Shown in pieces: positions 1-8,473 of a DNA stretch of 29,124 nt. The stretch spans positions 1-29,124 of the IMG/VR virus record IMGVR_UViG_3300011113_000683, one strand, 5' to 3'. The position numbers were made by a program, and so were the translations under genes. The notes below the pieces were generated by a model that was not told the DNA's origin, made no database searches, and saw only the letters and a list, made by a program, of their open reading frames with translations. The first letter of the stretch is position 1; each line of letters starts with the position of its first letter. This DNA is from a virus.

Positions 1-123
1 ATATGGGAAAAACAAAACTCAAAAGAAGAAGAATTTGATATTTCTGAAATGGATGATGACTTACTACATGGTTTGATAAGTAAAGATATCAATTCTGATA
101 ATCAGAATTTTACTATGAAATAA
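1..123 (+). CDS. C-terminal end of an unidentified phage protein (partial)
   Basis: An open frame runs from the first base to a TAA at 121-123, giving 40 residues of a protein that starts before the window. The tail is acidic (EEEFD and EMDDD clusters) and hydrophilic, with no recognisable motif. The next gene starts one base after this stop, so it is probably the preceding member of the same plus-strand virion-structure operon. Too little is visible to name a function. Confidence 0.6.
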   Translation: MWEKQNSKEEEFDISEMDDDLLHGLISKDINSDNQNFTMK

Positions 124-124
124 T

Positions 125-2176
125 ATGTCATTAGATATAAATCAAAGCTATAATGACGCAAATCAAAAAATAAAATCTATCAACACCTACAAAGATTCTA
201 GGGATGAAATAAAAGATAGATTAAATCAGGCGGGCAGTAATGTCAAGGACAAATCTAATGACATAAAAAATAAAGTTCAAGATGGTAAAAATAAAGTACA
301 GGAAGGTATAAATAATATCCAATCCGGATTAAATAATTTACAAGCTGGTATAGGTAATTTACAAGCCACCGCATCTGATGCTTTATCATATGCCAGAAAT
401 GAGTCAATTAATCAACTTGATAGACTTATTAATACTTACACAAATTCTCAACAACCTGGTTCAGCAACATTGTCATACTTATTGGGTAAATTTATTAGGT
501 CTTTTAAGATTTTAAAACCACAATTAAAAGATATTTTTATAAATTGTATTTTAGAAAAACTAAATTGCGATTATGAATCGGAGTATATTATTGATGAGGA
601 TGTCGCATATTATATTAAAATAAATAATTTTGATTTCCAACAACTATTAAAAATTGAACCAAGTTCTAGGTCAGGTAAAATACTATATGAAAGAGTTCCA
701 TTTACAAACGCCCAAATAAATCTTTCTCCTAAGAGCACAAATAATTTATTTTGGAATTTAATACAAAATTTAAATGTCCCAATGTCAGAGATTTATTCAG
801 CATCATATAAAGGTACAAACAATCAATACTTATTTGACTTAACTTATGTTAAAGATTATTTTAACGAAGAAGGAGGACAAGTTTTTGGTGATTTTATAAA
901 AGTAAATCTAAAAAAACCTGTTAACACTGAAGGTCAGTTTATTGATAAAGCAAAAGTTTATGATTTTTTAAAAAGTTATTACGGTACAATTGAAGTTTTT
1001 GATATAAGGGCATTTTTTAATTCTATTCTTAATTTAAATTTTGGTGCATTAGATATAGAGTTGGGTTATGGTTCAAAAACACTTACTGATAAGACTAAAT
1101 TTGGATTATTAGTACAACGTTTGCTTGGTCAGTGTTATGACGAAGATACCGAAATATCTGTCGGAGGATTCAGTAAATTACCTGAATTGGATGACACTTC
1201 AGACAGATTTTTTGAGTTAAGTTTCAATCAAGAAATTTTCATTGAAACTAAAAATGCTTTAACTCTGAAAAAAGTTGCAGTATTTGAAAATTGTGATTCG
1301 GTCGAACTACCCGTAAGTGATGAACAAATTGAATATATGTTCGCATTAAATGAATCCGTAACCGAAACAAATATTGAAAACTATCTTTCAAATACACTTA
1401 TTACTACTTTGTCAACTGACCCATCGTGGTCTTTAACTTTCCCATTTCCAAACAGACTTAAAGCTTCTTTTTTAGGCGGATTAATTTCTGAATTCCCACT
1501 TTTAGTTACTATAAGTGTTATGGGTCCAAAAGTGGTATTTCCATTATTTGTTATGTTAAAAGCTTTGGGTATACCTTATCCTGAAGATTTAATTAATAGT
1601 CGTGTTGAATTTTTAAAAAAATTCAGGAAATTTTTTGAATGCATTTCTTCTCGTATTATGTCACATTTTATTAAAATTATTTATGAAGAAATAAAAAAGG
1701 ATTTAAAAAATTTAGCGAAGGCTCTTTATATTGACATTACCGGAGACGCCACTGCGTCTGTATATATTGTGGTTGAATCTTTGGTAAACGTAGCGTTGGT
1801 AATTTCTTCACTAATTAAAGATTATCGTAGATGTCGTAGTATTATAGATGGAATTTTAAGTTTATTAAAATTATCAAGAAATGTTGCATCAAATATACCC
1901 GGACCGTTACTTCTATTAAGTAATCTAAAGCCTGGATTTTCACCAACAAGAGTATTCATTGAGCATATTGGAAATTTGGATAAGTTGGGGTTACCTACAG
2001 GTCCAGGTCCTGATGGGAGTCCAAACATGGACCTGATGAAAGATTTTTCATTAATAAGTAGTTTCCATCGAGAAATGATTGAAAATGGAAAAATGGTAGG
2101 GGCGTTTTCTCTTGAGGGTGTTCCACCCACTGGTGGGTTTCCATCCTACGTAAAAATACAAGGAAATTTCTTATAA
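125..2176 (+). CDS. Large virion structural protein, probably baseplate-associated (unrecognised family)
   Basis: A 683-residue protein that I do not recognise with certainty. Residues about 1-100 are hydrophilic, rich in Asn, Lys and Gln, with heptad-like repeats (NIQSGLNNLQAGIGNLQ), suggesting a coiled-coil or fibrous N-terminus. The middle is mixed alpha/beta. Residues about 445-490 contain a hydrophobic stretch around GGLISEFPLLVTISVMG that could be a buried helix or a membrane-active segment. The C-terminus has a Gly/Pro-rich motif, LPTGPGPDGSPN, followed by a VPPTGGFPS segment; as I recall, similar tails occur in large structural proteins of marine T4-like phages. It lies two genes upstream of a gp5-like hub protein in a near-continuous operon, which is the main reason for suggesting a baseplate role. 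The ATG at 125 follows the upstream stop by one base. Confidence 0.6.
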   Translation: MSLDINQSYNDANQKIKSINTYKDSRDEIKDRLNQAGSNVKDKSNDIKNKVQDGKNKVQEGINNIQSGLNNLQAGIGNLQATASDALSYARNESINQLDRLINTYTNSQQPGSATLSYLLGKFIRSFKILKPQLKDIFINCILEKLNCDYESEYIIDEDVAYYIKINNFDFQQLLKIEPSSRSGKILYERVPFTNAQINLSPKSTNNLFWNLIQNLNVPMSEIYSASYKGTNNQYLFDLTYVKDYFNEEGGQVFGDFIKVNLKKPVNTEGQFIDKAKVYDFLKSYYGTIEVFDIRAFFNSILNLNFGALDIELGYGSKTLTDKTKFGLLVQRLLGQCYDEDTEISVGGFSKLPELDDTSDRFFELSFNQEIFIETKNALTLKKVAVFENCDSVELPVSDEQIEYMFALNESVTETNIENYLSNTLITTLSTDPSWSLTFPFPNRLKASFLGGLISEFPLLVTISVMGPKVVFPLFVMLKALGIPYPEDLINSRVEFLKKFRKFFECISSRIMSHFIKIIYEEIKKDLKNLAKALYIDITGDATASVYIVVESLVNVALVISSLIKDYRRCRSIIDGILSLLKLSRNVASNIPGPLLLLSNLKPGFSPTRVFIEHIGNLDKLGLPTGPGPDGSPNMDLMKDFSLISSFHREMIENGKMVGAFSLEGVPPTGGFPSYVKIQGNFL

Positions 2177-2177
2177 T

Positions 2178-2387
2178 ATGGAGAAAAATATAATTATAGA
2201 GACAATTAAGGACTACGAAAATAGTACAAATAATAATTTAGAGTACACTTTAAAGGGTTTGAGTTTGGAGTTTGAGGAGACTAAGAAATTAGTAATAAAA
2301 TTGACTCACCATTTAGATAATATAGAATCCAACTACAACAAAATTTTAAAAGAGTATAAAAAAAGGACAGGTAATGATGGAAAATAG
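2178..2387 (+). CDS. Small charged coiled-coil protein
   Basis: Encodes 69 residues, mostly predicted helix, with regular hydrophobic spacing (LEFEETKKLVIKLTHHLDN) and a Lys-rich C-terminus. It starts one base after the preceding stop and its end overlaps the next gene by 14 bases, so it is probably translationally coupled inside the structural operon. No family is recognised. A small chaperone or linker for the neighbouring baseplate proteins is possible, but that rests on position only. Confidence 0.6.
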   Translation: MEKNIIIETIKDYENSTNNNLEYTLKGLSLEFEETKKLVIKLTHHLDNIESNYNKILKEYKKRTGNDGK

Positions 2388-3972
2388 AATTTTATTTACA
2401 GGAGTTGTTAAACATAATCAAGACCCGTTTGTCACTGGTCAAGTGAGAATCATACCTAAGGACGACGAAGATATTGTTTCTTTGTTGAGTGATTATTATA
2501 AAAAGTCGGGATTATCTGAAAAAGAATTTTACAACGAAGACAAAAGTGATATTAACCAAAACATATTCTACACCAAAAATGACCCTTTTGTATATCAACA
2601 GTTTTCAGACAGTGCTATTAGTATACAACCAAATGTTGGAGCTCTTTGTTTATTAATTTATACCAACAAATCTAGTAATTCAGGTAGAAAAAACCAATTT
2701 TATATTCCAATGCCAAAACATTCTATAGAGAATTTGGTATCTGAAAATGCAAATAAAACCGAAGGAAATTTAGCAAAAGGGGTTAATTATAGTTTTAGAA
2801 AACCTTTAAAGGATGTCAACGGACAATATAACAATAAGAAAACTTTTGGTTGTTTTGCCGAACCTAATGATAACGCATTTTATGGTAAAGGAACTACAAA
2901 TGTTATTTTAAAAAGTAACGATGTACTAATAAGGGCCGGTTCGTGCTTGAATTTAGGGGATGGGTCAGCTCCTGACATAAATACAAAAATGGGATTTATT
3001 CAGGTTTCTAATTTTGCAGGTAACAAAATCAAACTACCAAATAATGTAGTTGACAATAGTGTCCCTGATACAACACCAATATCAAAGGTAGTCGAGTATG
3101 AAATTACTTCAGGTTTAGATTCTCAAACAGATGAATATTCAGGTAATGTCAAAATATTTAATATGCCAAATCTAAAAGATTTGGCTCAGAATTTGTTTGG
3201 ATTTATAACCCCATTACCCGAACAAGTTAAAGCACCAATTAAAGAATTTGCATTTACAAATTTACCAGCATCGGGTGTTTCTGAGTTTGTAAACACCGTT
3301 TTACAAGGAATGAACGATGGTAAAATAGTATTTGAAGATAGTAGTTATCCTTCGTATACACCTGAACAACCTATTTTTCCTTTCTTTTACAGACCATCAA
3401 TAAATTTGAGAAAAATATTAAGTTCTTTGGCTAACCCCACTACCGAACCTACATCGTTTCTAGAGAAATTAAATTTAATTTCAATTTATAGTGAAATAAA
3501 ACTATCAGATTCTTTAGGAATTGCAGGATTTGGATTGGTCAGAGGAAAAAATAAATTTGGACCTGGATACAAAAAAGTTAAACAAGTAACTCCAGCATCT
3601 AAATTTTCAAGTAAGCCATCAAGTTCAACTATTGTTGGTAGTAATACTATATATTTACTAAGTTACGATTCACAGATACCTTCTAACGTCGAGCGTATTA
3701 ATCTTTTGAAAAAAGATTACTATGGGATTTCAGCGGATAGAGTTAGTGATGAAATATTACCCAAAACAGAACCAATGGTTAGAGGAGAAAGTCTTAAAGA
3801 ATTATTAGAGTTGATTGTTTCATTTTTGGTAAACCACTCACATCCATATTCGCAGTTACCTCCTTACGAACAAGCTAAAAGTGAAGATGCAACAATTAGT
3901 AAATCTGACATTACCGCTGAGTTTGCACAATATAGTTCTAAGGTTTTGAATACAAATATTCGAATTAATTGA
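2374..3972 (+). CDS. Baseplate hub protein with gp5-type OB-fold domain
   Basis: A 532-residue protein. Residues about 5-125 look like the N-terminal OB-fold of T4 gp5-type hub proteins: an opening strand FTGVVKHNQDPFVTGQVRI, then DPFVYQQFSD, then NVGALCLLIYTN and NQFYIPMP, the usual order in hub and spike proteins that pass through the tail tube. Further on are an ILKSNDVLIRAG segment and, near residue 487, a motif LLELIVSFLVNHSHPY of the kind often seen at the C-terminus of such hub proteins. No lysozyme domain is visible between them, unlike T4 gp5. Two ATGs (2374 and 2377) are possible; AGGACAG just upstream may serve as a weak ribosome binding site. It overlaps the preceding small gene. 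Confidence 0.7.
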   Translation: MMENRILFTGVVKHNQDPFVTGQVRIIPKDDEDIVSLLSDYYKKSGLSEKEFYNEDKSDINQNIFYTKNDPFVYQQFSDSAISIQPNVGALCLLIYTNKSSNSGRKNQFYIPMPKHSIENLVSENANKTEGNLAKGVNYSFRKPLKDVNGQYNNKKTFGCFAEPNDNAFYGKGTTNVILKSNDVLIRAGSCLNLGDGSAPDINTKMGFIQVSNFAGNKIKLPNNVVDNSVPDTTPISKVVEYEITSGLDSQTDEYSGNVKIFNMPNLKDLAQNLFGFITPLPEQVKAPIKEFAFTNLPASGVSEFVNTVLQGMNDGKIVFEDSSYPSYTPEQPIFPFFYRPSINLRKILSSLANPTTEPTSFLEKLNLISIYSEIKLSDSLGIAGFGLVRGKNKFGPGYKKVKQVTPASKFSSKPSSSTIVGSNTIYLLSYDSQIPSNVERINLLKKDYYGISADRVSDEILPKTEPMVRGESLKELLELIVSFLVNHSHPYSQLPPYEQAKSEDATISKSDITAEFAQYSSKVLNTNIRIN

Positions 3973-3979
3973 TATTTAT
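3973..3979 (+). promoter_or_regulatory. TATTTAT motif, candidate late promoter
   Basis: TATTTAT lies directly after the hub gene's TGA stop and 13 nt before the ATG at 3993. It is the only exact copy just upstream of a gene in the plus-strand structural operon, and could give this gene its own transcript. Confidence 0.4.
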
Positions 3980-3992
3980 CTAATAAAAGATA

Positions 3993-5504
3993 ATGTCAGT
4001 TCATTTTTCATATTTCAAAAAGAATAATACGATACTATATAATAGTTTTACTAATACAGGTAGAGCTCCATATACTCAATTGTATTTCGGTTCAAACAAC
4101 GATGGAATATCCTCACCAGGTTTTAGTAGATTTATATTTGATTTAGATTTGACAGATTTAATTAACAAATATACAGGTACAACAATTACTACCGCCTGTA
4201 CTACAACTTCACCTATCAGACACATTTTGAAAATGACAAATACCTCAAGTTTTGACGATTCATTATTGAATAGTGAAACTTCAGACGGTAGATTAAGGGC
4301 AACATCATTTGATTTATTCTTATTCAGATTGCCAAAAACATCAGGTAATACGGGAACATATCAATTATGGGACGAGGGAGTTGGTTCGGATTATTATGAC
4401 GTTAGAAAAACTATTAATTCAAATAATTCTTTACTTAGTCCAGTAATGTTACCTGATAATAAAAGTTTTTCACAAAGACCTTCAAATTGGTATCACGCGA
4501 CAACAATATCTGGTTGGTCACAAAATGGAATTTATTCAAACACAAACACAGGTTTAGTTAACTATTCAGGATTAACAATTGTAGGTACACAACATTTTCA
4601 ATTTGGTAATGAAAATCTTGAAATTGACATGACAAATGAAATCAATTCAATATTGAATGGAACATTAACCGGAACAACAGGATGGGGAATTGCCTTCCTT
4701 CCTGAGTTAGAAAATATGAGTGGTCTTACCTCAAACTATTCAGTTGGGTTTTTTACAAGGCATACTCAAACTTTTTACGAACCAAAATTAGAAACAATAT
4801 ATGATGATTATATAAATGATAATCGAAATAATTTTTCACAATATAAAGAAAATAAATTATATCTTTATTCATATATAAACGGTGAATTAACAAACTTAGA
4901 CTCTGCTCCAATATTTTCATTATTAGATAGTAACAATAATTTTGTGAATTTTGGTAATGGTGTAACAGAGTTAAATACTTGTTTAAAAACAAAAGGGATT
5001 TATGAGGTAACAATACCGCCTCTTAGTGGTTCGGCACCTTGTACTTTTTATGATGTGTGGAGACCAATTAATTATAATGGCGTTCAACTACCTGACACAG
5101 TTAATTCTGTAATTATGTATCCATATGAAACATTTTTTGAGTTAGGATTCAAAAGTAAAAATCCTTCAATATATGGATTTGATTTTTATGGATTAAAACA
5201 AGATGAAAAAATAGTTAATAATGATTTACGTAAGATTGGTGTATCAATAAAAAAAGCTTATTCAACACAAGAAATTTTGAACGATGTTTCAGCTTATTAT
5301 AGAGTATATGTAAGAGAAGGTACTACTGAAGTTGACGTTCAAGATTGGACTAAAATAAGCAAATCCTCAAACGAATACTTTTTCTTTTTTGACACAAGAG
5401 ACAAAATACCAAATGAGTATTTTATTGATTTAAAAGTATTAAGTTCAGGTGAGGTGAATACTTATAAACAACAGATTAAATTCCAAATAGTAAATCAGAA
5501 ATAA
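3993..5504 (+). CDS. Beta-rich virion structural protein (tail or receptor-binding candidate)
   Basis: A 503-residue protein rich in Ser, Thr, Asn, Tyr and Phe with few helices apparent, as in beta-structured tail and fibre proteins. The first 260 residues resemble a jelly-roll or carbohydrate-binding type module in composition (PGFSRFIFDLDLTDLI, WGIAFLPELE, YSVGFFTRHTQTFYEPKLE), followed by a DNRNNF segment and a second half with DVWRP and YRVYVREGT strands. It follows the gp5-like hub gene and is followed, with a TAATG overlap, by a small leader-bearing gene. Function is inferred from composition and position only: tail fibre, baseplate decoration or whisker-like protein are all possible. 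Confidence 0.55.
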   Translation: MSVHFSYFKKNNTILYNSFTNTGRAPYTQLYFGSNNDGISSPGFSRFIFDLDLTDLINKYTGTTITTACTTTSPIRHILKMTNTSSFDDSLLNSETSDGRLRATSFDLFLFRLPKTSGNTGTYQLWDEGVGSDYYDVRKTINSNNSLLSPVMLPDNKSFSQRPSNWYHATTISGWSQNGIYSNTNTGLVNYSGLTIVGTQHFQFGNENLEIDMTNEINSILNGTLTGTTGWGIAFLPELENMSGLTSNYSVGFFTRHTQTFYEPKLETIYDDYINDNRNNFSQYKENKLYLYSYINGELTNLDSAPIFSLLDSNNNFVNFGNGVTELNTCLKTKGIYEVTIPPLSGSAPCTFYDVWRPINYNGVQLPDTVNSVIMYPYETFFELGFKSKNPSIYGFDFYGLKQDEKIVNNDLRKIGVSIKKAYSTQEILNDVSAYYRVYVREGTTEVDVQDWTKISKSSNEYFFFFDTRDKIPNEYFIDLKVLSSGEVNTYKQQIKFQIVNQK

Positions 5505-6016
5505 TGAAAGTTAAATTAACAGAAAGTCAAATTTCAAAACTTGTAAAAAAAGTAGTAAAAGAAGGTCAAAAAGAAATTGATGCAATTTTAGATAAAATTA
5601 ATTTAGTTGGAGTTGAGGGTCTGTCAAAAAAAGAAAAAGAATACTTAGACCATCACGCAACTACAGGCAAATTTTTAGATAAAGAAAGTCTAACAAGTTC
5701 ACATCAAATTGCACAATATGGGGAAACTTGGTATTTTCAACATCCAGGTATGCCAACATATCAATTTAAATATGAAGTAACTGAAGAAACTCCTGATGAA
5801 ATAATTCATACAGGATATTTAAATGTTAACAATGATGAGTATTACGGTGAAATATTCTGTGATACTGAAGGTGATTTTAGTGTTTGTAACTTCAATGACA
5901 GTGAGGGTGAAAATGTGTTTGAAAAATATGAAGGTTTAGAAAAAGAAATAGAAACTTTCTTACAAGTTGTATGTAATGATTTAAAAGATGAAATGAAAGG
6001 AGGAATGTCCGTATGA
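5504..6016 (+). CDS. Small protein with protease-type N-terminal leader
   Basis: A 170-residue protein. The first 20 residues (MKVKLTESQISKLVKKVVKE) form a basic amphipathic segment ending in VKE. This is close to the LxE/IxE site after which the T4 gp21 protease cuts capsid-targeting leaders, and similar leaders occur on other genes here. The remainder is acidic and probably alpha/beta (ETWYFQHPG, YEVTEETPDEIIHTGY), with no recognised fold. The start overlaps the upstream stop (TAATG) and the end overlaps the next gene by ATGA, so the genes are coupled. It could be an internal head protein, but that is an inference from the leader alone. Confidence 0.6.
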   Translation: MKVKLTESQISKLVKKVVKEGQKEIDAILDKINLVGVEGLSKKEKEYLDHHATTGKFLDKESLTSSHQIAQYGETWYFQHPGMPTYQFKYEVTEETPDEIIHTGYLNVNNDEYYGEIFCDTEGDFSVCNFNDSEGENVFEKYEGLEKEIETFLQVVCNDLKDEMKGGMSV

Positions 6017-6531
6017 AAAATATAAATGAAACAATTAAAAAGATTTTAAAAGAAGAATCTGAAAGATATATGTTCTTTAGTAATTTAGAACAAATGAGAA
6101 GACAATGTGGTCTTTTATTAGATTTAGACCGTAATATGGTTGAAGAAATTTTATCTAATGGTCATGATTGGGCTCAAGACCATATTGCTGAGGCAAAAAA
6201 CAATATGGACCAAGTGTTTGATTTTTTAATGAATGAAACAAAAAGTGGTGATATGTGGAAATCTGAAGAAGTTATGGAAGATGGAAGTTTAGAAGATTTA
6301 GCATTAGCCGATGAAGCGGATGGAATGAATCCAAATAAAGCCCTTGCGTTGTCTATGACAGAAGGTCGTAAAAAGGCCGGAACAAAACTATGTGCTCGTG
6401 GTAAAGCGGCTGCGAAGGCAAAATTCAAGGTCTACCCCTCAGCCTATTCGAATGGGTTCGCCGTACAAGTTTGTCAGGGCCGAATGAAAGGATTAGACGG
6501 AAAGAAAAAATGTTCGTCACCTTATTGTTAG
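6013..6531 (+). CDS. Leader-bearing protein with Cys-containing basic C-terminal domain
   Basis: A 172-residue protein with two parts. Residues 1-14 (MKNINETIKKILKE) form a leader ending in LKE, an LxE site suitable for a gp21-type prohead protease. The middle is acidic. Residues from about 118 to the end form a basic domain with a KLCARGKAAAKAKFKVYPSA stretch, then QVCQG and a final KKCSSPYC. As I recall, this small YPSAY-type domain recurs in marine phage genomes without a known function; its four Cys could bind a metal. Because the leader looks like a capsid-targeting sequence and the mature C-terminus is basic, an internal DNA-associated head protein is plausible. The ATG overlaps the upstream TGA (ATGA). 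Confidence 0.65.
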   Translation: MKNINETIKKILKEESERYMFFSNLEQMRRQCGLLLDLDRNMVEEILSNGHDWAQDHIAEAKNNMDQVFDFLMNETKSGDMWKSEEVMEDGSLEDLALADEADGMNPNKALALSMTEGRKKAGTKLCARGKAAAKAKFKVYPSAYSNGFAVQVCQGRMKGLDGKKKCSSPYC

Positions 6532-6555
6532 TTCAATAGTTTTACCATATCTTTG
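6525..6555 (+). promoter_or_regulatory. Bacteroidetes-type sigma-A promoter
   Basis: TTG at 6525-6527 and TATCTTTG at 6548-6555 are separated by 20 nt, fitting the Bacteroidetes primary-sigma consensus (TTTG, then TAnnTTTG about 20 nt later). The ATG at 6576 lies 21 nt beyond the -7 box, leaving room for a short leader. The tmRNA promoter has the same spacing. The -33 element overlaps the end of the preceding gene. Confidence 0.6.
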
Positions 6556-6575
6556 TGAATATATTCATAAATGAT

Positions 6576-7010
6576 ATGAACCCAATTAAAAGACAATACT
6601 ACAAACTACGAATTTTACTTCGTAACAACTTAACTCGTCCGGATTATGTTATTGAACAAAAAAAATACGAGTCTTTATGTGTTAATGTCGCAAAAAGTCT
6701 TATAAGAAGTTCCGATTCGATTCTTATAATGACACCGAAAACAAACAAGTATTATATTAAAAATGAAAACCTTGGTGTTTATATGGTGGTTTGTGACTCA
6801 GTATTGTCAGTAACAAATCATAAGTACTCCTACGAAATCAAATTAACCCCAAAAAACGAACGAAAACTAATTAACGTGTTCGACAACGAATTAGAAAAAA
6901 GAGGGGAAATTTACGACACAGAAATGATTTTACAAATAAAAGAGTCATTAACAGATATTTATAATAAAATATCAGAAAATGAACGACAAGGATTTGAAAA
7001 AAACAATTAG
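6576..7010 (+). CDS. Hypothetical protein, 144 aa
   Basis: I place the start at the ATG at 6576 (MNPIKRQYYK) rather than the in-frame GTG at 6555, because that GTG is part of a good promoter -7 box. The N-terminus is strongly basic (RQYYKLRILLRNNL); the rest is mixed alpha/beta with a Lys/Glu-rich helical tail. No motif or family is recognised. Its end overlaps the next gene by 32 bases. Having a host-type promoter instead of the usual phage motif suggests it may be expressed early in infection. Confidence 0.6.
   Translation: MNPIKRQYYKLRILLRNNLTRPDYVIEQKKYESLCVNVAKSLIRSSDSILIMTPKTNKYYIKNENLGVYMVVCDSVLSVTNHKYSYEIKLTPKNERKLINVFDNELEKRGEIYDTEMILQIKESLTDIYNKISENERQGFEKNN
6956..6962 (+). promoter_or_regulatory. 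TATTTAT motif inside the upstream gene
   Basis: TATTTAT lies 16 nt before the ATG at 6979 but within the coding region of the preceding gene. This is the only copy of the upstream motif found inside a gene yet correctly spaced from the next start, so it may give separate late expression of the 63-aa protein. Confidence 0.35.
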
Positions 7011-7170
7011 AAAACACCTTAAAGAAGGATTTGCAAAATACTCTAAATTTGAAAGAGCAATGATTATTCAGGATGTCTTGGATAGAGTTGGTCAATACGA
7101 AGATGAATATGTAAACGCTCTAAAAGAATTTAATTCTCAATTCCCCTCAACGCTATATAAGAGAGACTAA
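6979..7170 (+). CDS. Small leader-bearing protein, 63 aa
   Basis: Residues 1-16 (MNDKDLKKTIRKHLKE) form a basic amphipathic leader ending in LKE, matching the LxE site of T4-type prohead proteases. The 47 residues after it are helical and charged (FERAMIIQDVLDRVGQYED). If cut, the mature product would be a very small head-internal protein. It overlaps the upstream gene by 32 bases, which supports coupling, and its stop overlaps that of the convergent metallopeptidase gene. An uncleaved regulatory peptide is an alternative. Confidence 0.55.
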   Translation: MNDKDLKKTIRKHLKEGFAKYSKFERAMIIQDVLDRVGQYEDEYVNALKEFNSQFPSTLYKRD

Positions 7171-7559
7171 TTAAAAATTTCGTTTTGTTTATTTTTATTT
7201 TTTCTTATGAACATTTTTGTATATTCACCAGATTTTGAATTTGCATAATTTTCCGATTCTCCACCAATATCTTTTCTATCTTTAATTTTAATCTTTTCAT
7301 GGTCATGCGCATGAGCCCATTCGTGTGATAATGTCCTTAATATATCGGCTAACATTCTGTCTCTAGATAAAATTTTAATTCTGTTTTCTTTTGGTGAGAA
7401 TGACCCTGTTGTCATTTTACCTTTTCTATCATTTAAAAATTCAATTGTTAAGTCATTTGACAACTTCATTTTTTTCATCAATAGATTACAAAATTTTTTA
7501 ATAATTTCAATTTGTTTTTTATCTATGGTGTTTTTGTAAATTTTAAAACAAATTTTCAT
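7167..7559 (-). CDS. Small zincin-type metallopeptidase-like protein
   Basis: A 130-residue protein with a classic HEWAH zinc motif (HExxH, residues 79-83) in the setting RTLSHEWAHAHDHEKI. It is followed about 17 residues later by DIGGESENYAN, where Glu101 or Glu103 could be the third metal ligand. This layout is typical of the small predicted metallopeptidases carried by many phages, often described as SprT/zincin-like. No secretion signal or zinc-ribbon is present, so it probably acts in the cytoplasm or in virions. Its start overlaps the stop of the leader-bearing 215-aa gene upstream (ATGA), so the two are likely co-expressed. Substrate unknown. Confidence 0.7.
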   Translation of the reverse strand: MKICFKIYKNTIDKKQIEIIKKFCNLLMKKMKLSNDLTIEFLNDRKGKMTTGSFSPKENRIKILSRDRMLADILRTLSHEWAHAHDHEKIKIKDRKDIGGESENYANSKSGEYTKMFIRKNKNKQNEIFN

Positions 7560-8203
7560 AATAAACTTTTTAAAATGTTTTTGATAATCACATCCTCATT
7601 GGTTTTTTTTGGTTTGTATGACACCATTTTTGGTTTGTTACCTGTACCTGTTTTTGAATGTGTTTTTTCAGCCTTTCTTTTTTGTTGACATGCTGATTTT
7701 TTTTGTGAGTCTGTCATTTTTGCAGCAACTCCCGCAGCTCTACATTTAGGATATCCTTTACTGTCAGCTTCAGGTCTTCCACATGGGGGATGACCACCAC
7801 CTTCTTTTTTTCTACAAATATTAACCCACGGACCTTTTGGTTGTTTACTACCTTTAGGTTTCTTTTTAGTTCCAAACCAAACACCCAAATCTTCATTAAT
7901 TGTGTGAGCCTCATGTTTATCAATCTTGTATGAACCATCATCATTCTTTTCCCAAACACCAACTTTAGTTTTGATGTTATTTTTCAATGTTTTTTGTTTA
8001 GAATTATGATTGTGTTCAATATCTACAAATTCTTCAAAGGGTAATAAATGACTTTTTTTCCATTTTTTTAACCCAATTTCAATTGGAGCGTTGTAAATTC
8101 CGGCTGTAACACTAGTATCCGCTTCTTCTAATTTATAAGTTTTTGTTTTCTCATTCAAAGGTTTAAAGACCTTATTGATAATTTCATTAATATTTCCTAT
8201 CAT
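7556..8203 (-). CDS. Basic leader-bearing protein with DUF5872-like domain
   Basis: A 215-residue protein. Residues 1-18 (MIGNINEIINKVFKPLNE) resemble a protease-type leader ending in LNE. The centre contains LGVWFGTKKKPKGS, then GPWVNICRKKEGGGHPPCG, GYPKCRAAG and a long Lys-rich tail. The Trp, Cys, CGR and YPKCR series resembles the small DUF5872-type basic family that I recall from giant viruses and phages. Cysteines near residues 130, 140 and 153 could bind a metal. The positive charge suggests nucleic-acid contact, and the leader suggests packaging in the head, but neither is shown. The metallopeptidase gene follows with an ATGA overlap. The ATG lies 4 nt from a TATTTAT motif. Confidence 0.65.
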   Translation of the reverse strand: MIGNINEIINKVFKPLNEKTKTYKLEEADTSVTAGIYNAPIEIGLKKWKKSHLLPFEEFVDIEHNHNSKQKTLKNNIKTKVGVWEKNDDGSYKIDKHEAHTINEDLGVWFGTKKKPKGSKQPKGPWVNICRKKEGGGHPPCGRPEADSKGYPKCRAAGVAAKMTDSQKKSACQQKRKAEKTHSKTGTGNKPKMVSYKPKKTNEDVIIKNILKSLL

Positions 8204-8207
8204 ATAT

Positions 8208-8214
8208 ATAAATA
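8208..8214 (-). promoter_or_regulatory. TATTTAT motif in a 20-bp divergent gap
   Basis: On the minus strand TATTTAT ends 4 nt before the ATG at 8203. On the plus strand the same bases read TATAAATA (8207-8214), the T4 late-promoter box, 9 nt before the ATG at 8224. One site may therefore serve both diverging genes. Confidence 0.4.
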
Positions 8215-8223
8215 TTTGAAACT

Positions 8224-8469
8224 ATGGAACAAAACGATTTACTGAATAAAATACAAGAAAAAGTTAAAGAAATTAATCCTCAAAAAAATGTTTTTGATGC
8301 TATTTTTTACAATGATAATTTAGAATTAGATGTATTCATTTCAAACTTAAATCAGGAACAAGCAATTTTTTGTCTAATTGAAGCTTGTAAGAAATCCTAT
8401 GAAAGAGGAACATTTAACATTGTAGAAAGTGAGTTAGTATCAAAGTCTATAAGAATTTTAGAAAAATAA
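8224..8469 (+). CDS. Hypothetical protein, 81 aa
   Basis: A single-gene plus-strand unit between a divergent gap and a strong terminator. The protein is acidic and helical (LLNKIQEKVKEINPQ, then LNQEQAIFCLIEACKKSYERG). The N-terminal helix ends in VKE, like the leaders on other genes here, but it is less basic and probably not a propeptide. No family is recognised. Confidence 0.6.
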   Translation: MEQNDLLNKIQEKVKEINPQKNVFDAIFYNDNLELDVFISNLNQEQAIFCLIEACKKSYERGTFNIVESELVSKSIRILEK

Positions 8470-8473
8470 AAAA

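Noticed and set aside
6555-6575. An upstream GTG start extending the 144-aa protein by seven residues.
   Set aside because: The GTG lies within the TATCTTTG promoter box; the ATG at 6576 is better placed.
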